Origin: Rhodospirillaceae bacterium
Lineage (GTDB): Bacteria; Pseudomonadota; Alphaproteobacteria; Dongiales; Dongiaceae
NCBI GenBank assembly: GCA_016712715.1
Contig: JADJQM010000001.1
Coordinates: forward strand, 1,819,001-1,883,000
DNA length: 64,000 bases
Reading direction: 5' to 3'
The notes below the pieces were generated by a model. It did not search any database and was not told the origin of the DNA. It was given only the letters and a program-made list of their open reading frames with translations. The position numbers and the translations under genes are program-made. This document shows positions 1-8,216 of the stretch, one piece after another (positions within the stretch are counted from its first letter, which is position 1; every line of letters begins with the position of its first letter).

Positions 1-711
1 CCCCGCCATGACGCTCAGCATGATGGCGCAGTCTTCGACCGAGCGCGCGATGGGACCTGCCTGGTCGAGCGAGGAGGCGAATGCGACGATGCCCCAGCGC
101 GAGCAGCGGCCATAGGTCGGCTTGATGCCGACAGTGCCGGTCAACGCCGCCGGCTGCCTGATCGAACCACCGGTGTCCGTTCCGGTGGCGGCCATGGCGA
201 TGCGCGCGGCAACGGCCGCCGACGACCCGCCGGAAGAACCGCCCGGCACCAGATCGGTGTTGTCGCCCCGCCGTTTCCACGGATTGATGACGTTGCCGTA
301 ATAGGACGTCTTGTTGCTGGAGCCCATCGCGAATTCATCGAGATTGAGCTTGCCCAGCATGACCGCACCGGCATCGAACAGCTTGCTGGTCACCGTCGAT
401 TCATAGGTCGGCTTGAATCCATCGAGGATATGCGAACCCGCCGTGGTCAGGACGCCTTCGGTGCAGAACAGGTCCTTGATGCCGAGCGGGATGCCGTCGA
501 GGGCGCCCACCTTGCCACCGGATGCGCGGCGCTTGTCGGACGCATCGGCCTTCGCGCGGGCAAGGTCCGGCGTCTCGGTGATATAGGCGTTCAGCCCCTT
601 GGCCGCAGCCATTTTGGTGATATGGGCATCGGTGAGCTCGCGCGCCGAGAATTTCTTGGCCGCCAGCCCGTCGAGGGCACCGGCAATGGTGAGATGTGTC
701 AAATCGCTCAT
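1..711 (-). CDS. gatA: Asp-tRNA(Asn)/Glu-tRNA(Gln) amidotransferase subunit A, N-terminal part (runs off window edge)
   Basis: Amidase-signature subunit of GatCAB, which amidates mischarged Glu-tRNA(Gln) or Asp-tRNA(Asn). The first 237 codons are present, starting at ATG (complement of 709-711); the rest lies before base 1. The catalytic Ser-cisSer-Lys elements are visible: the Lys in GIPLGIKDLF, the glycine/serine loop VPGGSSGGSSAA and the nucleophile segment TDTGGSIRQP. It follows gatC on the same strand after 10 bases, the usual gatC-gatA order. Only the missing C-terminal part limits the call. Confidence 0.96.
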   Translation of the reverse strand, partial: MSDLTHLTIAGALDGLAAKKFSARELTDAHITKMAAAKGLNAYITETPDLARAKADASDKRRASGGKVGALDGIPLGIKDLFCTEGVLTTAGSHILDGFKPTYESTVTSKLFDAGAVMLGKLNLDEFAMGSSNKTSYYGNVINPWKRRGDNTDLVPGGSSGGSSAAVAARIAMAATGTDTGGSIRQPAALTGTVGIKPTYGRCSRWGIVAFASSLDQAGPIARSVEDCAIMLSVMAG

Positions 712-721
712 GATGCGCCCC

Positions 722-1009
722 TCACTCGACCACTTTGGGGACGGTAAAGAAGCCATGGGCCGGCTCCGGCGCGTTGGCCAGCACCCTATTGGGATCGCCG
801 CCGTCATTGACTACACCCGGCCGGCGCGGCATGTCGCGCGCCAGCACCCCGGACATCGGCTGGACGCCCTTGGTGTCCACTTCGTTCAGTTGCTCGATCC
901 AGGTCATGATGCCGTTAAGTTCCTGGGCGAGGCCCGGAAGATCGGCTTCGGGCACCCGGATGCGGGCCAAAGTGGCGATGTTGGCGACGGTCTTGCTGTC
1001 CAGTGACAT
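722..1009 (-). CDS. gatC: Asp-tRNA(Asn)/Glu-tRNA(Gln) amidotransferase subunit C
   Basis: A 95-residue protein of the usual GatC length. It has the helical start with TVANIATLARIRV and a C-terminal stretch with GVQPMSGVLARDMPRRP, corresponding to the family's conserved V.P...R.D motif. GatC is the small linker wrapping GatA and GatB. It lies just upstream of gatA on the same strand. gatB is not next to it in this window, but could lie beyond base 1. Confidence 0.95.
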   Translation of the reverse strand: MSLDSKTVANIATLARIRVPEADLPGLAQELNGIMTWIEQLNEVDTKGVQPMSGVLARDMPRRPGVVNDGGDPNRVLANAPEPAHGFFTVPKVVE

Positions 1010-1091
1010 GGCGTGGGATCAGTCCAATCTTTGCGAAAAACGACGAAATCGGGCCGGAAACTAGCACCCGGGGCAGTATCGGGGCAACCGC

Positions 1092-1766
1092 TCAAGCACC
1101 CCCGAAATAGGTGCCGGCCAGATGCATCAGGGTATAGAAGCCGAACGCCACCAGCAGCCCGCCGGCGATCCGGTTGAGCCAGATGAAGACTGTCTCGGAA
1201 ATCATGTGGCGGATGAGCCCCACGCCGATTGCCAAAGTGAGCCACCAGCCGGCCGACCCCACGAATACGCCCAGCGTGAGGACCGGCACCATGGGAAGGT
1301 CGATCCGGGCCATGCCGGGAACACCGGCAAAAATGGCGATGAAGGACAGGATCGTCACCGGATTGGCCAAGGTCAGCACCAGGGTCTTGGCGAAATCAGC
1401 GAGCAGGGTCTGCGGCACTTCCTGATCGTCGGTGGCGATGACCGGCCGCTTGAGGCCGAGATGCACCCCGAAGGCGATGAGGAACAGCCCACCACCCAGT
1501 TCGAACCAGGTGCGATAGGCCTCGATCGAACTGCCGCCATCGCCGGAAAAACCAAAGGCACCGATGATCGCAAAAGCGCCGATCGCCGCGAAGATCGTAT
1601 CAGCGACGGCAGCGCCCAGACCACCGCAAAAGCCCGCCATGCGGCCCTTTTCGAGCGTCAGGCGAATGCACAGCATGCCGATCGGCCCAACCGGCGCCGC
1701 CACGGCAAAGCCAATGGCAATGCCCTTCGCCAGCAACAGGATTTCGCGCAGCAACAGGTCCATCAT
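1092..1766 (-). CDS. LysE/RhtB-family amino acid exporter
   Basis: Inner-membrane protein of about 224 residues with roughly six hydrophobic segments. It carries the N-terminal family signature AAPVGPIGMLCIRLTLEKG and the mid-protein LTLANPVTILSFIAIF motif typical of LysE-type exporters. An ATG at 1766 overlaps the stop of the upstream Lrp/AsnC gene by one base (TGATG); an in-frame TTG three bases earlier is less likely. Coupling to a feedback regulator suggests export of a surplus amino acid such as lysine or arginine, but the substrate cannot be read from sequence. Confidence 0.88.
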   Translation of the reverse strand: MMDLLLREILLLAKGIAIGFAVAAPVGPIGMLCIRLTLEKGRMAGFCGGLGAAVADTIFAAIGAFAIIGAFGFSGDGGSSIEAYRTWFELGGGLFLIAFGVHLGLKRPVIATDDQEVPQTLLADFAKTLVLTLANPVTILSFIAIFAGVPGMARIDLPMVPVLTLGVFVGSAGWWLTLAIGVGLIRHMISETVFIWLNRIAGGLLVAFGFYTLMHLAGTYFGGA

Positions 1767-2236
1767 CAACGGCTCTCTCTGCCGGTGGCGGTCGGCAGCA
1801 CGCGGCTGTCTTTCGGGCTGGAAAGCGCGATGAGGCTCTGTGTGCGCCGGATCCCTGCCAGAGTCTTGATATGATTGTTCAGAAAATCCTCATAGGCACC
1901 GGTCGACGCGACACGCACCTTGAGAAGATAGGAAAAATCGCCGGCAATATGGTGACACTCCATCACGGCGGGCACGGCCAGCATGGCTTCAAGAAAAGCG
2001 CGCTCCGCCTCCACGCCGCCCACTTCGACCAGGACGAAGACCATCAGACTGAGGTCCAGCGCGGCGGGATCGATCTCGGCACTGATGCGCCGAATGACGC
2101 CTTTCGCCCGCAGCCGCTTCAGCCGGTCGTTGATGGTCGAGGCGGACAAGCCCACCCGTTCGCCCAAATCAGCGTAGGCAGAGGTGGCGTCCAGTTGCAT
2201 CAGGCCGACAATGGCGCGGTCGATTGGGTCAAGCAT
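1766..2236 (-). CDS. Lrp/AsnC-family transcriptional regulator
   Basis: A 156-residue regulator. The N-terminal winged helix-turn-helix begins with LDPIDRAIVGLMQLDATSAY and contains VGLSASTINDRLKRLRAKGV. A C-terminal RAM ligand-binding domain (about residues 65-145) contains VMECHHIAGDFSYLLKV, the usual effector-contact region. It is the first gene of a two-gene unit with the LysE-type exporter, so local control by an amino acid effector is likely. The 131-base gap to the divergent gene at 2368 is AT-rich and should hold both promoters. Confidence 0.92.
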   Translation of the reverse strand: MLDPIDRAIVGLMQLDATSAYADLGERVGLSASTINDRLKRLRAKGVIRRISAEIDPAALDLSLMVFVLVEVGGVEAERAFLEAMLAVPAVMECHHIAGDFSYLLKVRVASTGAYEDFLNNHIKTLAGIRRTQSLIALSSPKDSRVLPTATGRESR

Positions 2237-2367
2237 GTATCTTCAGCCGGAAGTAAATGATCTTTTCCGTATGTAGTTCGATATTTTCCTATTTTCAACA
2301 TATTTCATGCGGCTTTCACCTTCTTTTTTCCACCCCGCCTTTGTTATGCCAAGATGATCGTTCAAGA

Positions 2368-2937
2368 ATGCGGAAACCGGCGGAGCTGGAAAACGTGACA
2401 CGAACGCGCGCGCAATGGGTCGGCCAGTTGGCGCGGCTGGCGGTCCTTTCACAGATGCTGTTGGCCGGGCTGGTCATGCCGCTCGCGACCGTTCCCGCGC
2501 GCGCTGAAACGCCGACCGATCTTCCGAAACTGGAACCGGAGGCCCTGACGGACCTTGCCCCCGACGCCGTCCCGGTCACGGACCCCGCCGAGATCAGAAA
2601 GAAGCTGAACGAGCTCACGATCTATGGCCGCTATTATGATGGCGAGGATTGGATCGAGTATCATCTGGCCGATGGCCGCACGGCCTATTTCGAGAAAGGC
2701 TGCACTTATCCTGGCAAATGGTGGCTGGAGAACGGCGAGGTCTGCTACGCCTATCCGACCTATCGCAATGGCGAGCCGAATTGCTTTGTGATGTTCGTCC
2801 GCCCGAACGGCGGAATCCAGTTTGTCGCCTTCGGGGCCGATGGTGCCCCCTACATCGCCTCTTCCTCGCTGAAGACGGCGCCGGGCAATGATGCCCATTT
2901 GCCCCTTAATGGGGTCAGCCCCTGCCTGAGCGTGTAG
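2368..2937 (+). CDS. Secreted protein of unknown function (DUF995-like)
   Basis: A 189-residue protein. The start at ATG 2368 gives a clear Sec signal peptide (hydrophobic LARLAVLSQMLLAGLVMPLA, cleavage near PARA-ET). The mature part has a proline/acid-rich linker, then a compact domain with GRYYDGEDWIEYHLADGRTA, KWWLENGEVCYAY and NCFVMFVRPNG. The Trp/Cys pattern resembles DUF995-type periplasmic proteins of alphaproteobacteria. This is a resemblance from memory, and no function is claimed. It is monocistronic and divergent from the Lrp gene. Confidence 0.75.
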   Translation: MRKPAELENVTRTRAQWVGQLARLAVLSQMLLAGLVMPLATVPARAETPTDLPKLEPEALTDLAPDAVPVTDPAEIRKKLNELTIYGRYYDGEDWIEYHLADGRTAYFEKGCTYPGKWWLENGEVCYAYPTYRNGEPNCFVMFVRPNGGIQFVAFGADGAPYIASSSLKTAPGNDAHLPLNGVSPCLSV

Positions 2938-3287
2938 CGACCTTTCTGGCCGTCCCTCACAGATGACCGAATTTGCCAACGTTTAGCCCGGAATCACCTT
3001 CCGGAGTGTGGCGAAGCGCGCCAATTTCCACCAGATCCACGGCTTCTTCACAAATAGTGTGTCGTTATTGTATGTTTGTGTTGGTTAACAGAACGTTAAC
3101 ATGATACTTTTGACATTAGGGATTAGGTCTTGATTCGTAGGTAAGAGCTTAGGGCCTTGGTGTCGTCTGGATCGGCGTCGACCTGTTGGCGCCGATTTTG
3201 TCGGGGGCGCGGGTCGGGGGCTGCCGACCCGCGCCAGGGTCCGGGCGGATGTCTTTTAGGGGGCGTGGCCGTGCCACGGAGGATGAT
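2938..3287 (+). other. Intergenic leader region of the PAS kinase
   Basis: 350 bases without a gene. The stretch at about 3055-3140 is clearly AT-richer than the surroundings and contains a CtrA-type box (listed separately), so it probably holds the kinase promoter. The last part, 3170-3270, is G-rich. An open frame continues upstream of the chosen kinase start to TTG 3186, but it looks non-coding there. Confidence 0.6.
3085..3100 (+). promoter_or_regulatory. CtrA-type box TTAA-N7-TTAAC
   Basis: The sequence TTAACAGAACGTTAAC matches the full CtrA consensus TTAA-N7-TTAAC with exact 7-base spacing. It lies in the AT-rich region about 190 bases before the kinase start. CtrA is the alphaproteobacterial master regulator of cell cycle and motility; its presence in this organism is inferred, not seen. 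Confidence 0.55.
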
Positions 3288-6200
3288 TTGACAGAACCCA
3301 GCCTCGGCGAGGCCGGCTCGTTCCGAGACATGATCGCCGCACCTACCGGATCACGACGCGTGCTGTCCGCCGGCCTCATCCTTCTGTCGACGACAGCCCT
3401 TGCCAGCCTCGCCCTGCTCGCTGCCACCGATCAGCTCTCCAACAGCGCGTCGCTCGCCATAGGCGCGACTGCGGCCGCCGGCGCCTTGTCCCTGCTGTTT
3501 GCCAGGCGCACGGACGCGGTCCAGGCCGCAGCGCCCACGCGCCACGTCCAACCCGACCAGGTGATCGACCGGGCGCAGGCCCTCATTGTCGTGACTGACG
3601 GCAAGGGCCAGATGCTGAGCTACAATCAGGCCTGTGCCGAGTTTTCCGGCTATTCCATGGTCGAACTGGCGGATCCGCGGCAGTGGCGGCTCCTTGTGCC
3701 ACCAGACGAATGGGATGCCGTGCTGGCAGCCGTCGACGGCACGACGGGAAAACCCTTTCCGCGCATCAACGAGAACCATTGGCTGACCAAATCCGGAGAG
3801 AAGCGCTTGCTGCGCTGGACCTGCTCGGACATCCGGGACGCATCCGGCCATCTGGCGGCAATCGTCGCCGCCGGCATTGATATCACCGACCTGCGCCGCT
3901 CCGAGACACTGGCGCAGCGGTCGGAAAAAGCGCTCCGCCGTGCTCACCGCATTGCCAAGCTCGCCTACTGGAATTGGATACCGACATCGGCTGTCGGCCC
4001 CCGCATCCGCGACGATAGCGAGGGCCAGTACAATTACGCCGCTGAGGCGGCCGAGATCTTTGAAATTCCGCTGATCGAGCTCAATCAGGGCGATGACCCG
4101 GCCTATGCGGCACTCATTCATCCTGAGGATCGCGCGACGGCCATGGAACGCTATCATGCGTTCATCAGGTCGGATGAAGACCATCTGACCCAGGATTATC
4201 GCATCTGCCGCGCAAATGGGAACCATCGCCACATCCGCGTCATCTCCGAAAAGCTGCGCAACGAACACGGTCATATCATCGAGATGACCGGCATCGTCCA
4301 GGATCTCACCGAAATCAGGCGCGCCGAACTGGCAATTCAGCAGGTGCAGCTGATCCTGACCGCCGCCCACAAGCTCGCCGGTGTCGGCTATTGGTTCTGG
4401 GAAGAAGCCGGTCATCAAAACGATGAATCGAAGGCGCCGACGACCAATTTCCACTATTCGGCCGAAGCCCAGGCCGTAAGCGGTATCACCGAAGAGCAGA
4501 TGCAGTCGCTCTCGACCGAGGAGTTCTGCCAGCGCTATGTCCACAGCGCCGACCGCGCCCGGGTGACGGAAGCCCTGCTGCGCTTCCGCCGCGGCGAGAC
4601 GGATCAATACACGGTTGAATACGTCTATCTGCACCCGCAGCTGGGCGAGCGGACCTTGCGATCCGTGGCATTGCGCGAACGCGATGGTGCGGGCGCGGCG
4701 CTCCACGCAACGGGCATGATCCATGACATCTCAGACATGCGCCGCGGCGAACACGCACTGCGCGACAAGGAGCATCAGCTGGAGACTGCGCACCATCTGG
4801 CGCGCCTCGGTTATTGGTCCTGGTTGAAAGACGACAATGCCCAAAAAGGCGGCATCAAGTCGGCCGTCTGGTCGAAGGAAGCTGCCGCCATCACCGGTAT
4901 CGACGTCGCGACGGCCGAGGCGGCGATGCTCGACTTCACCTTCGAGCAGCGCTTCCCGCATCCCGACGACCGACTGCGCCTGATGCGGGCGATCGAGGAA
5001 CTGCGCGATGGCCGGCGCACCGGCTATGACCTTGACTATCGCCTGCGCGGCTCGGATGGGCGGGAAATCTGGCTCCGGTCCCTCGCCCAGCAGATGGTCG
5101 ATGCCGAGGGTCGGATCATCGGCGCATTTGGGATTATCCAGGATATCAGCGAGCGCAAGAACGCCGAAGCCGATCTGCGTCGCGCCCATCAAAGCCTTGC
5201 CAATGCGCAGCGCATCGCCCATGTCGGCAATTGGTCGCGCGTCATGGCTACCGGCGAGGTTACCTGCTCGGATGAAGTCTATCGCATTTTCGGCCTCGAA
5301 CCCGGCAGCGTTGCCCTGACATTCGAACGGATGCTGGACATCGCGCATCCCGAGGACCGAGCGCGCCTCGCCCGGCATATCCAGGAAACGACGGAAAAGC
5401 CCGCACCGTTTCAGATCGAGCACCGCATCATCCTGCCCGGCAATGAGGTCAGGTTCGTGCGGCAGCAGGGCGAGCCGATGCTGGACAGCGATGCGAAGCT
5501 GGTCCGCCTTGAAGGCATCGTCCTGGACATAACCGACATCAAGGCACGCGAAAAGGCGCTCAACCAGGCGCGCATCCGCGCCGAGACGGCGGACCGCGCC
5601 AAGACCGAGTTCCTGGCCAATATGAGCCACGAACTGCGTACACCGCTCAACGCCGTTATCGGCTTTTCCGATGTGCTGGCGCAGCAATTGCTGGGGCCGG
5701 TTCCCGACAGCTATAATGAAAGCATCGAAGCGATCCGCAGCAGCGGCAAGCACCTTCTCGAGATCATCAGCGATCTCCTGGAAATGTCGCGCATCGAAAG
5801 CGGCGAACGCTATTTGCAGGAAGCACCCTTCGACGTACGCGCGGCGATCCAGGCCTGCAGCCAGCATTTCAGCAACCAGGCAAAGCGCGACGGTATCGCG
5901 CTTTCGATCGACCAAACGGGAAAGCTGCCTGTCCTGCTGGGAGAGGAACGTGCCTTCAAGCAGATCCTCGGCAACCTGTTGTCGAATGCCCTGAAGTTCA
6001 CGCCGCGACATGGTCAGGTGACCATCACCGCCACCAACGACACCGATGCCGGGCTGCTGATCGCCGTGTCCGACACCGGCAAGGGGATAGATCCCCTGTT
6101 GCTGCCGCAATTGGGCAAGCCGTTCGCGCAAGGGGAAAACAGCCTGTCGCGTCGCTATGGCGGGGTCGGCCTTGGTCTTGCCATCAGCCGACGCCTGATG

Positions 6201-6305
6201 AATTTGCACAATGGGCGCCTTGAGATCACCAGCGCACCGGGAGCCGGCACGCGTGTCATCATGATCTTCCCGCCGGAACGCCTGCTCTCTGAAAACACCC
6301 GCTAG
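3288..6305 (+). CDS. Membrane sensor histidine kinase with about five PAS domains
   Basis: About 1005 residues from a TTG preceded by GGAGG at 3278-3282; upstream in-frame starts (ATG 3249, TTG 3186) lack a good ribosome site. Two N-terminal membrane helices (about 25-46 and 54-72) are followed by about five PAS modules. Four of these begin with a repeated helix of the type AHRIAKLAYWNW, AHHLARLGYWSW or AQRIAHVGNWSR, so the modules arose by duplication. The dimerisation box has the phospho-acceptor in NMSHELRTPL (His about 781). The ATPase domain has NLLSNALKFTP, VSDTGKGID and GGVGLGLAISRRL. There is no receiver domain and no adjacent response regulator, so it is an orphan kinase. The ligand is unknown. 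Confidence 0.92.
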   Translation: MTEPSLGEAGSFRDMIAAPTGSRRVLSAGLILLSTTALASLALLAATDQLSNSASLAIGATAAAGALSLLFARRTDAVQAAAPTRHVQPDQVIDRAQALIVVTDGKGQMLSYNQACAEFSGYSMVELADPRQWRLLVPPDEWDAVLAAVDGTTGKPFPRINENHWLTKSGEKRLLRWTCSDIRDASGHLAAIVAAGIDITDLRRSETLAQRSEKALRRAHRIAKLAYWNWIPTSAVGPRIRDDSEGQYNYAAEAAEIFEIPLIELNQGDDPAYAALIHPEDRATAMERYHAFIRSDEDHLTQDYRICRANGNHRHIRVISEKLRNEHGHIIEMTGIVQDLTEIRRAELAIQQVQLILTAAHKLAGVGYWFWEEAGHQNDESKAPTTNFHYSAEAQAVSGITEEQMQSLSTEEFCQRYVHSADRARVTEALLRFRRGETDQYTVEYVYLHPQLGERTLRSVALRERDGAGAALHATGMIHDISDMRRGEHALRDKEHQLETAHHLARLGYWSWLKDDNAQKGGIKSAVWSKEAAAITGIDVATAEAAMLDFTFEQRFPHPDDRLRLMRAIEELRDGRRTGYDLDYRLRGSDGREIWLRSLAQQMVDAEGRIIGAFGIIQDISERKNAEADLRRAHQSLANAQRIAHVGNWSRVMATGEVTCSDEVYRIFGLEPGSVALTFERMLDIAHPEDRARLARHIQETTEKPAPFQIEHRIILPGNEVRFVRQQGEPMLDSDAKLVRLEGIVLDITDIKAREKALNQARIRAETADRAKTEFLANMSHELRTPLNAVIGFSDVLAQQLLGPVPDSYNESIEAIRSSGKHLLEIISDLLEMSRIESGERYLQEAPFDVRAAIQACSQHFSNQAKRDGIALSIDQTGKLPVLLGEERAFKQILGNLLSNALKFTPRHGQVTITATNDTDAGLLIAVSDTGKGIDPLLLPQLGKPFAQGENSLSRRYGGVGLGLAISRRLMNLHNGRLEITSAPGAGTRVIMIFPPERLLSENTR

Positions 6306-8113
6306 GCAGCGAGCAGCGCACGCAACTCGTCGCCGCTCAGCGTTTCCTTCTCCAGCAGCGACTGCGCCATCCGCTCAAGCAGCGGACGTTTTGCCGTCAG
6401 CATCTGCAGCGCCTTCTGGAAGGCCTGCTCGATCAGGTCGCGCACGGCAAGATCGATCTCCCGGGCCGTCTGCTCGCTGAACTGCCGGGGCGCACCGAAC
6501 GGCGTCTGCGGCACGCCCAGATAGGTCTGCGGCGCGTCCTCGAGCGCTACCTGGCCGAGCGCCGCGTTCATGCCGAAGCGCATCACCATGCTGCGTGCGA
6601 TATCCGTCACCTTGACCAGATCATCCGACGCGCCGGTCGACAGTTCGTCGAAGATCAGCTTCTCGGCGGCGCGGCCACCCAGCAGCACGATCATCCTGTT
6701 CTCCAGCTCGGCGCGCGTCATCAGATAGCGGTCCTCGGTCGGCCGCTGGATGGTGTAGCCGAGCGAACCGATGCCGCGCGGGATGATCGAAACCTTATGC
6801 ACGGTCTCGTTGCCGGGAATGGAGAGTGCCAGCAGGGCGTGGCCAATCTCGTGATGGGCGACGATCCTGCGTTCCTGCAGGTTGAGCAGCCGGTTACGCT
6901 TTTCGAGCCCGGCCACGATGCGTTCGATCGCCGCAGTGAAATCCGCCGCGGTGACATTCTCGCCGCCACGGCGGGTGGCGAGCAGCGTCGCCTCGTTGAC
7001 CAGGTTCGCAAGATCCGCCCCGGTGAATCCAGGCGTAAGCCCGGCAATGTCCTCGGGCTTCACATCGGGACCGAGCTTCGCCTTCTTGAGATGGACATTG
7101 AGAATCTGCACGCGACCGACCCGGTCCGGCTTGTCGACCAGCACCTGCCGGTCGAAACGACCGGCGCGCAGCAAAGCCGGATCCAGAATCTCCGGTCGGT
7201 TGGTGGCGCCCAACAGCACCAGCCCGCGACTGGGGTCGAATCCATCGAGTTCAGCGAGCAATTGATTGAGCGTCTGTTCCTTCTCGTCATGCCCGCCACC
7301 GAAGGGAAACGCACCCCGCGCCCGCCCCAGTGCGTCCAGTTCGTCGATGAAGATGATCGCCGGCGCATTGGCGCGCGCCTGCTCGAACAGATCCCGCACC
7401 CGGGCCGCACCAACGCCGACGAACATCTCGACGAATTCCGACCCGCTGATCGAAAAGAACGGCACGCCGGCTTCGCCCGCGACGGCGCGCGCCAGCAATG
7501 TCTTGCCGGTCCCCGGTGGCCCCACCAGCAGGATGCCCTTCGGCATGCGCCCGCCCAGCCGGCCATACTTGTCCGGGTTCTTCAGGAAGTTGACGATCTC
7601 TTCCAACTCGGCCTTGGCTTCGTCGACGCCGGCCACATCGGCAAAGGTGACCTTGGTGTCGGTCTCGACGAAGATCTTGGCGCGGCTCTTGCCGATGGTC
7701 ATGAACCCGCCGCCAAACCCTGCCTTGTCCGCGAATTTGCGGAACACCAGCGCCCAGATGCCGAAAAAGATGAGGGCCGGTGCCACCCATGAAAGGATGT
7801 TGCGCAACAGAGAATCTTCGCTGGCCCCCGTGACGACCACGCCATGATCGGCCAGTTCCGCGGCGATCTGCGGGTCGACCCGCGTCGTCACGAATTGCTG
7901 CGCCCGCGCCTCGGGGGTCTCGCGCAACGTGCCTTGTATGTAGTTCTGGCTGACGGTGACTTCGGCGATCTTGCCATCCTGCAACAGCTTCTGGAACTCG
8001 CTATAGGGCAGGACTTCGACGGCCAGAAACTGCGCCAGGAAGTACTGGGCAGCGAAAACGCCAAGGACGGCAACGACTAAATACCAAGTATGGAACTGTG
8101 CCTTCTTGTCCAT
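6302..8113 (-). CDS. ftsH: ATP-dependent zinc metalloprotease FtsH
   Basis: Membrane-anchored AAA+ protease of 603 residues. Two membrane helices (about 10-30 and 105-123) flank a small periplasmic domain. The AAA module has Walker A GPPGTGKT (198-205), Walker B IIFIDELDALG and the second region of homology NRPEILDPALLRAGRFDRQ. The protease zinc site HEIGH is at 421-425. The GIGSLGYTIQRPTEDRYL segment and short C-terminus resemble the shorter FtsH paralogue type rather than the housekeeping form. Its stop codon overlaps the convergent kinase stop within CTAG at 6302-6305. Confidence 0.94.
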   Translation of the reverse strand: MDKKAQFHTWYLVVAVLGVFAAQYFLAQFLAVEVLPYSEFQKLLQDGKIAEVTVSQNYIQGTLRETPEARAQQFVTTRVDPQIAAELADHGVVVTGASEDSLLRNILSWVAPALIFFGIWALVFRKFADKAGFGGGFMTIGKSRAKIFVETDTKVTFADVAGVDEAKAELEEIVNFLKNPDKYGRLGGRMPKGILLVGPPGTGKTLLARAVAGEAGVPFFSISGSEFVEMFVGVGAARVRDLFEQARANAPAIIFIDELDALGRARGAFPFGGGHDEKEQTLNQLLAELDGFDPSRGLVLLGATNRPEILDPALLRAGRFDRQVLVDKPDRVGRVQILNVHLKKAKLGPDVKPEDIAGLTPGFTGADLANLVNEATLLATRRGGENVTAADFTAAIERIVAGLEKRNRLLNLQERRIVAHHEIGHALLALSIPGNETVHKVSIIPRGIGSLGYTIQRPTEDRYLMTRAELENRMIVLLGGRAAEKLIFDELSTGASDDLVKVTDIARSMVMRFGMNAALGQVALEDAPQTYLGVPQTPFGAPRQFSEQTAREIDLAVRDLIEQAFQKALQMLTAKRPLLERMAQSLLEKETLSGDELRALLAA

Positions 8114-8216
8114 GCCGCCACGCGCCCCGCGAATGATCCCTGTGCGCCCGCATGCTGCGCGCTTAGGCTCACCGGGTCAAGGCGAGCACACCACCGTGTC
8201 ACATGGTGCAAAGGCA

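Noticed and set aside
4731..6209. Long open frame antisense to the PAS kinase (about 490 codons)
   Set aside because: Shadow frame opposite conserved kinase domains; no signal, motif or ribosome site.
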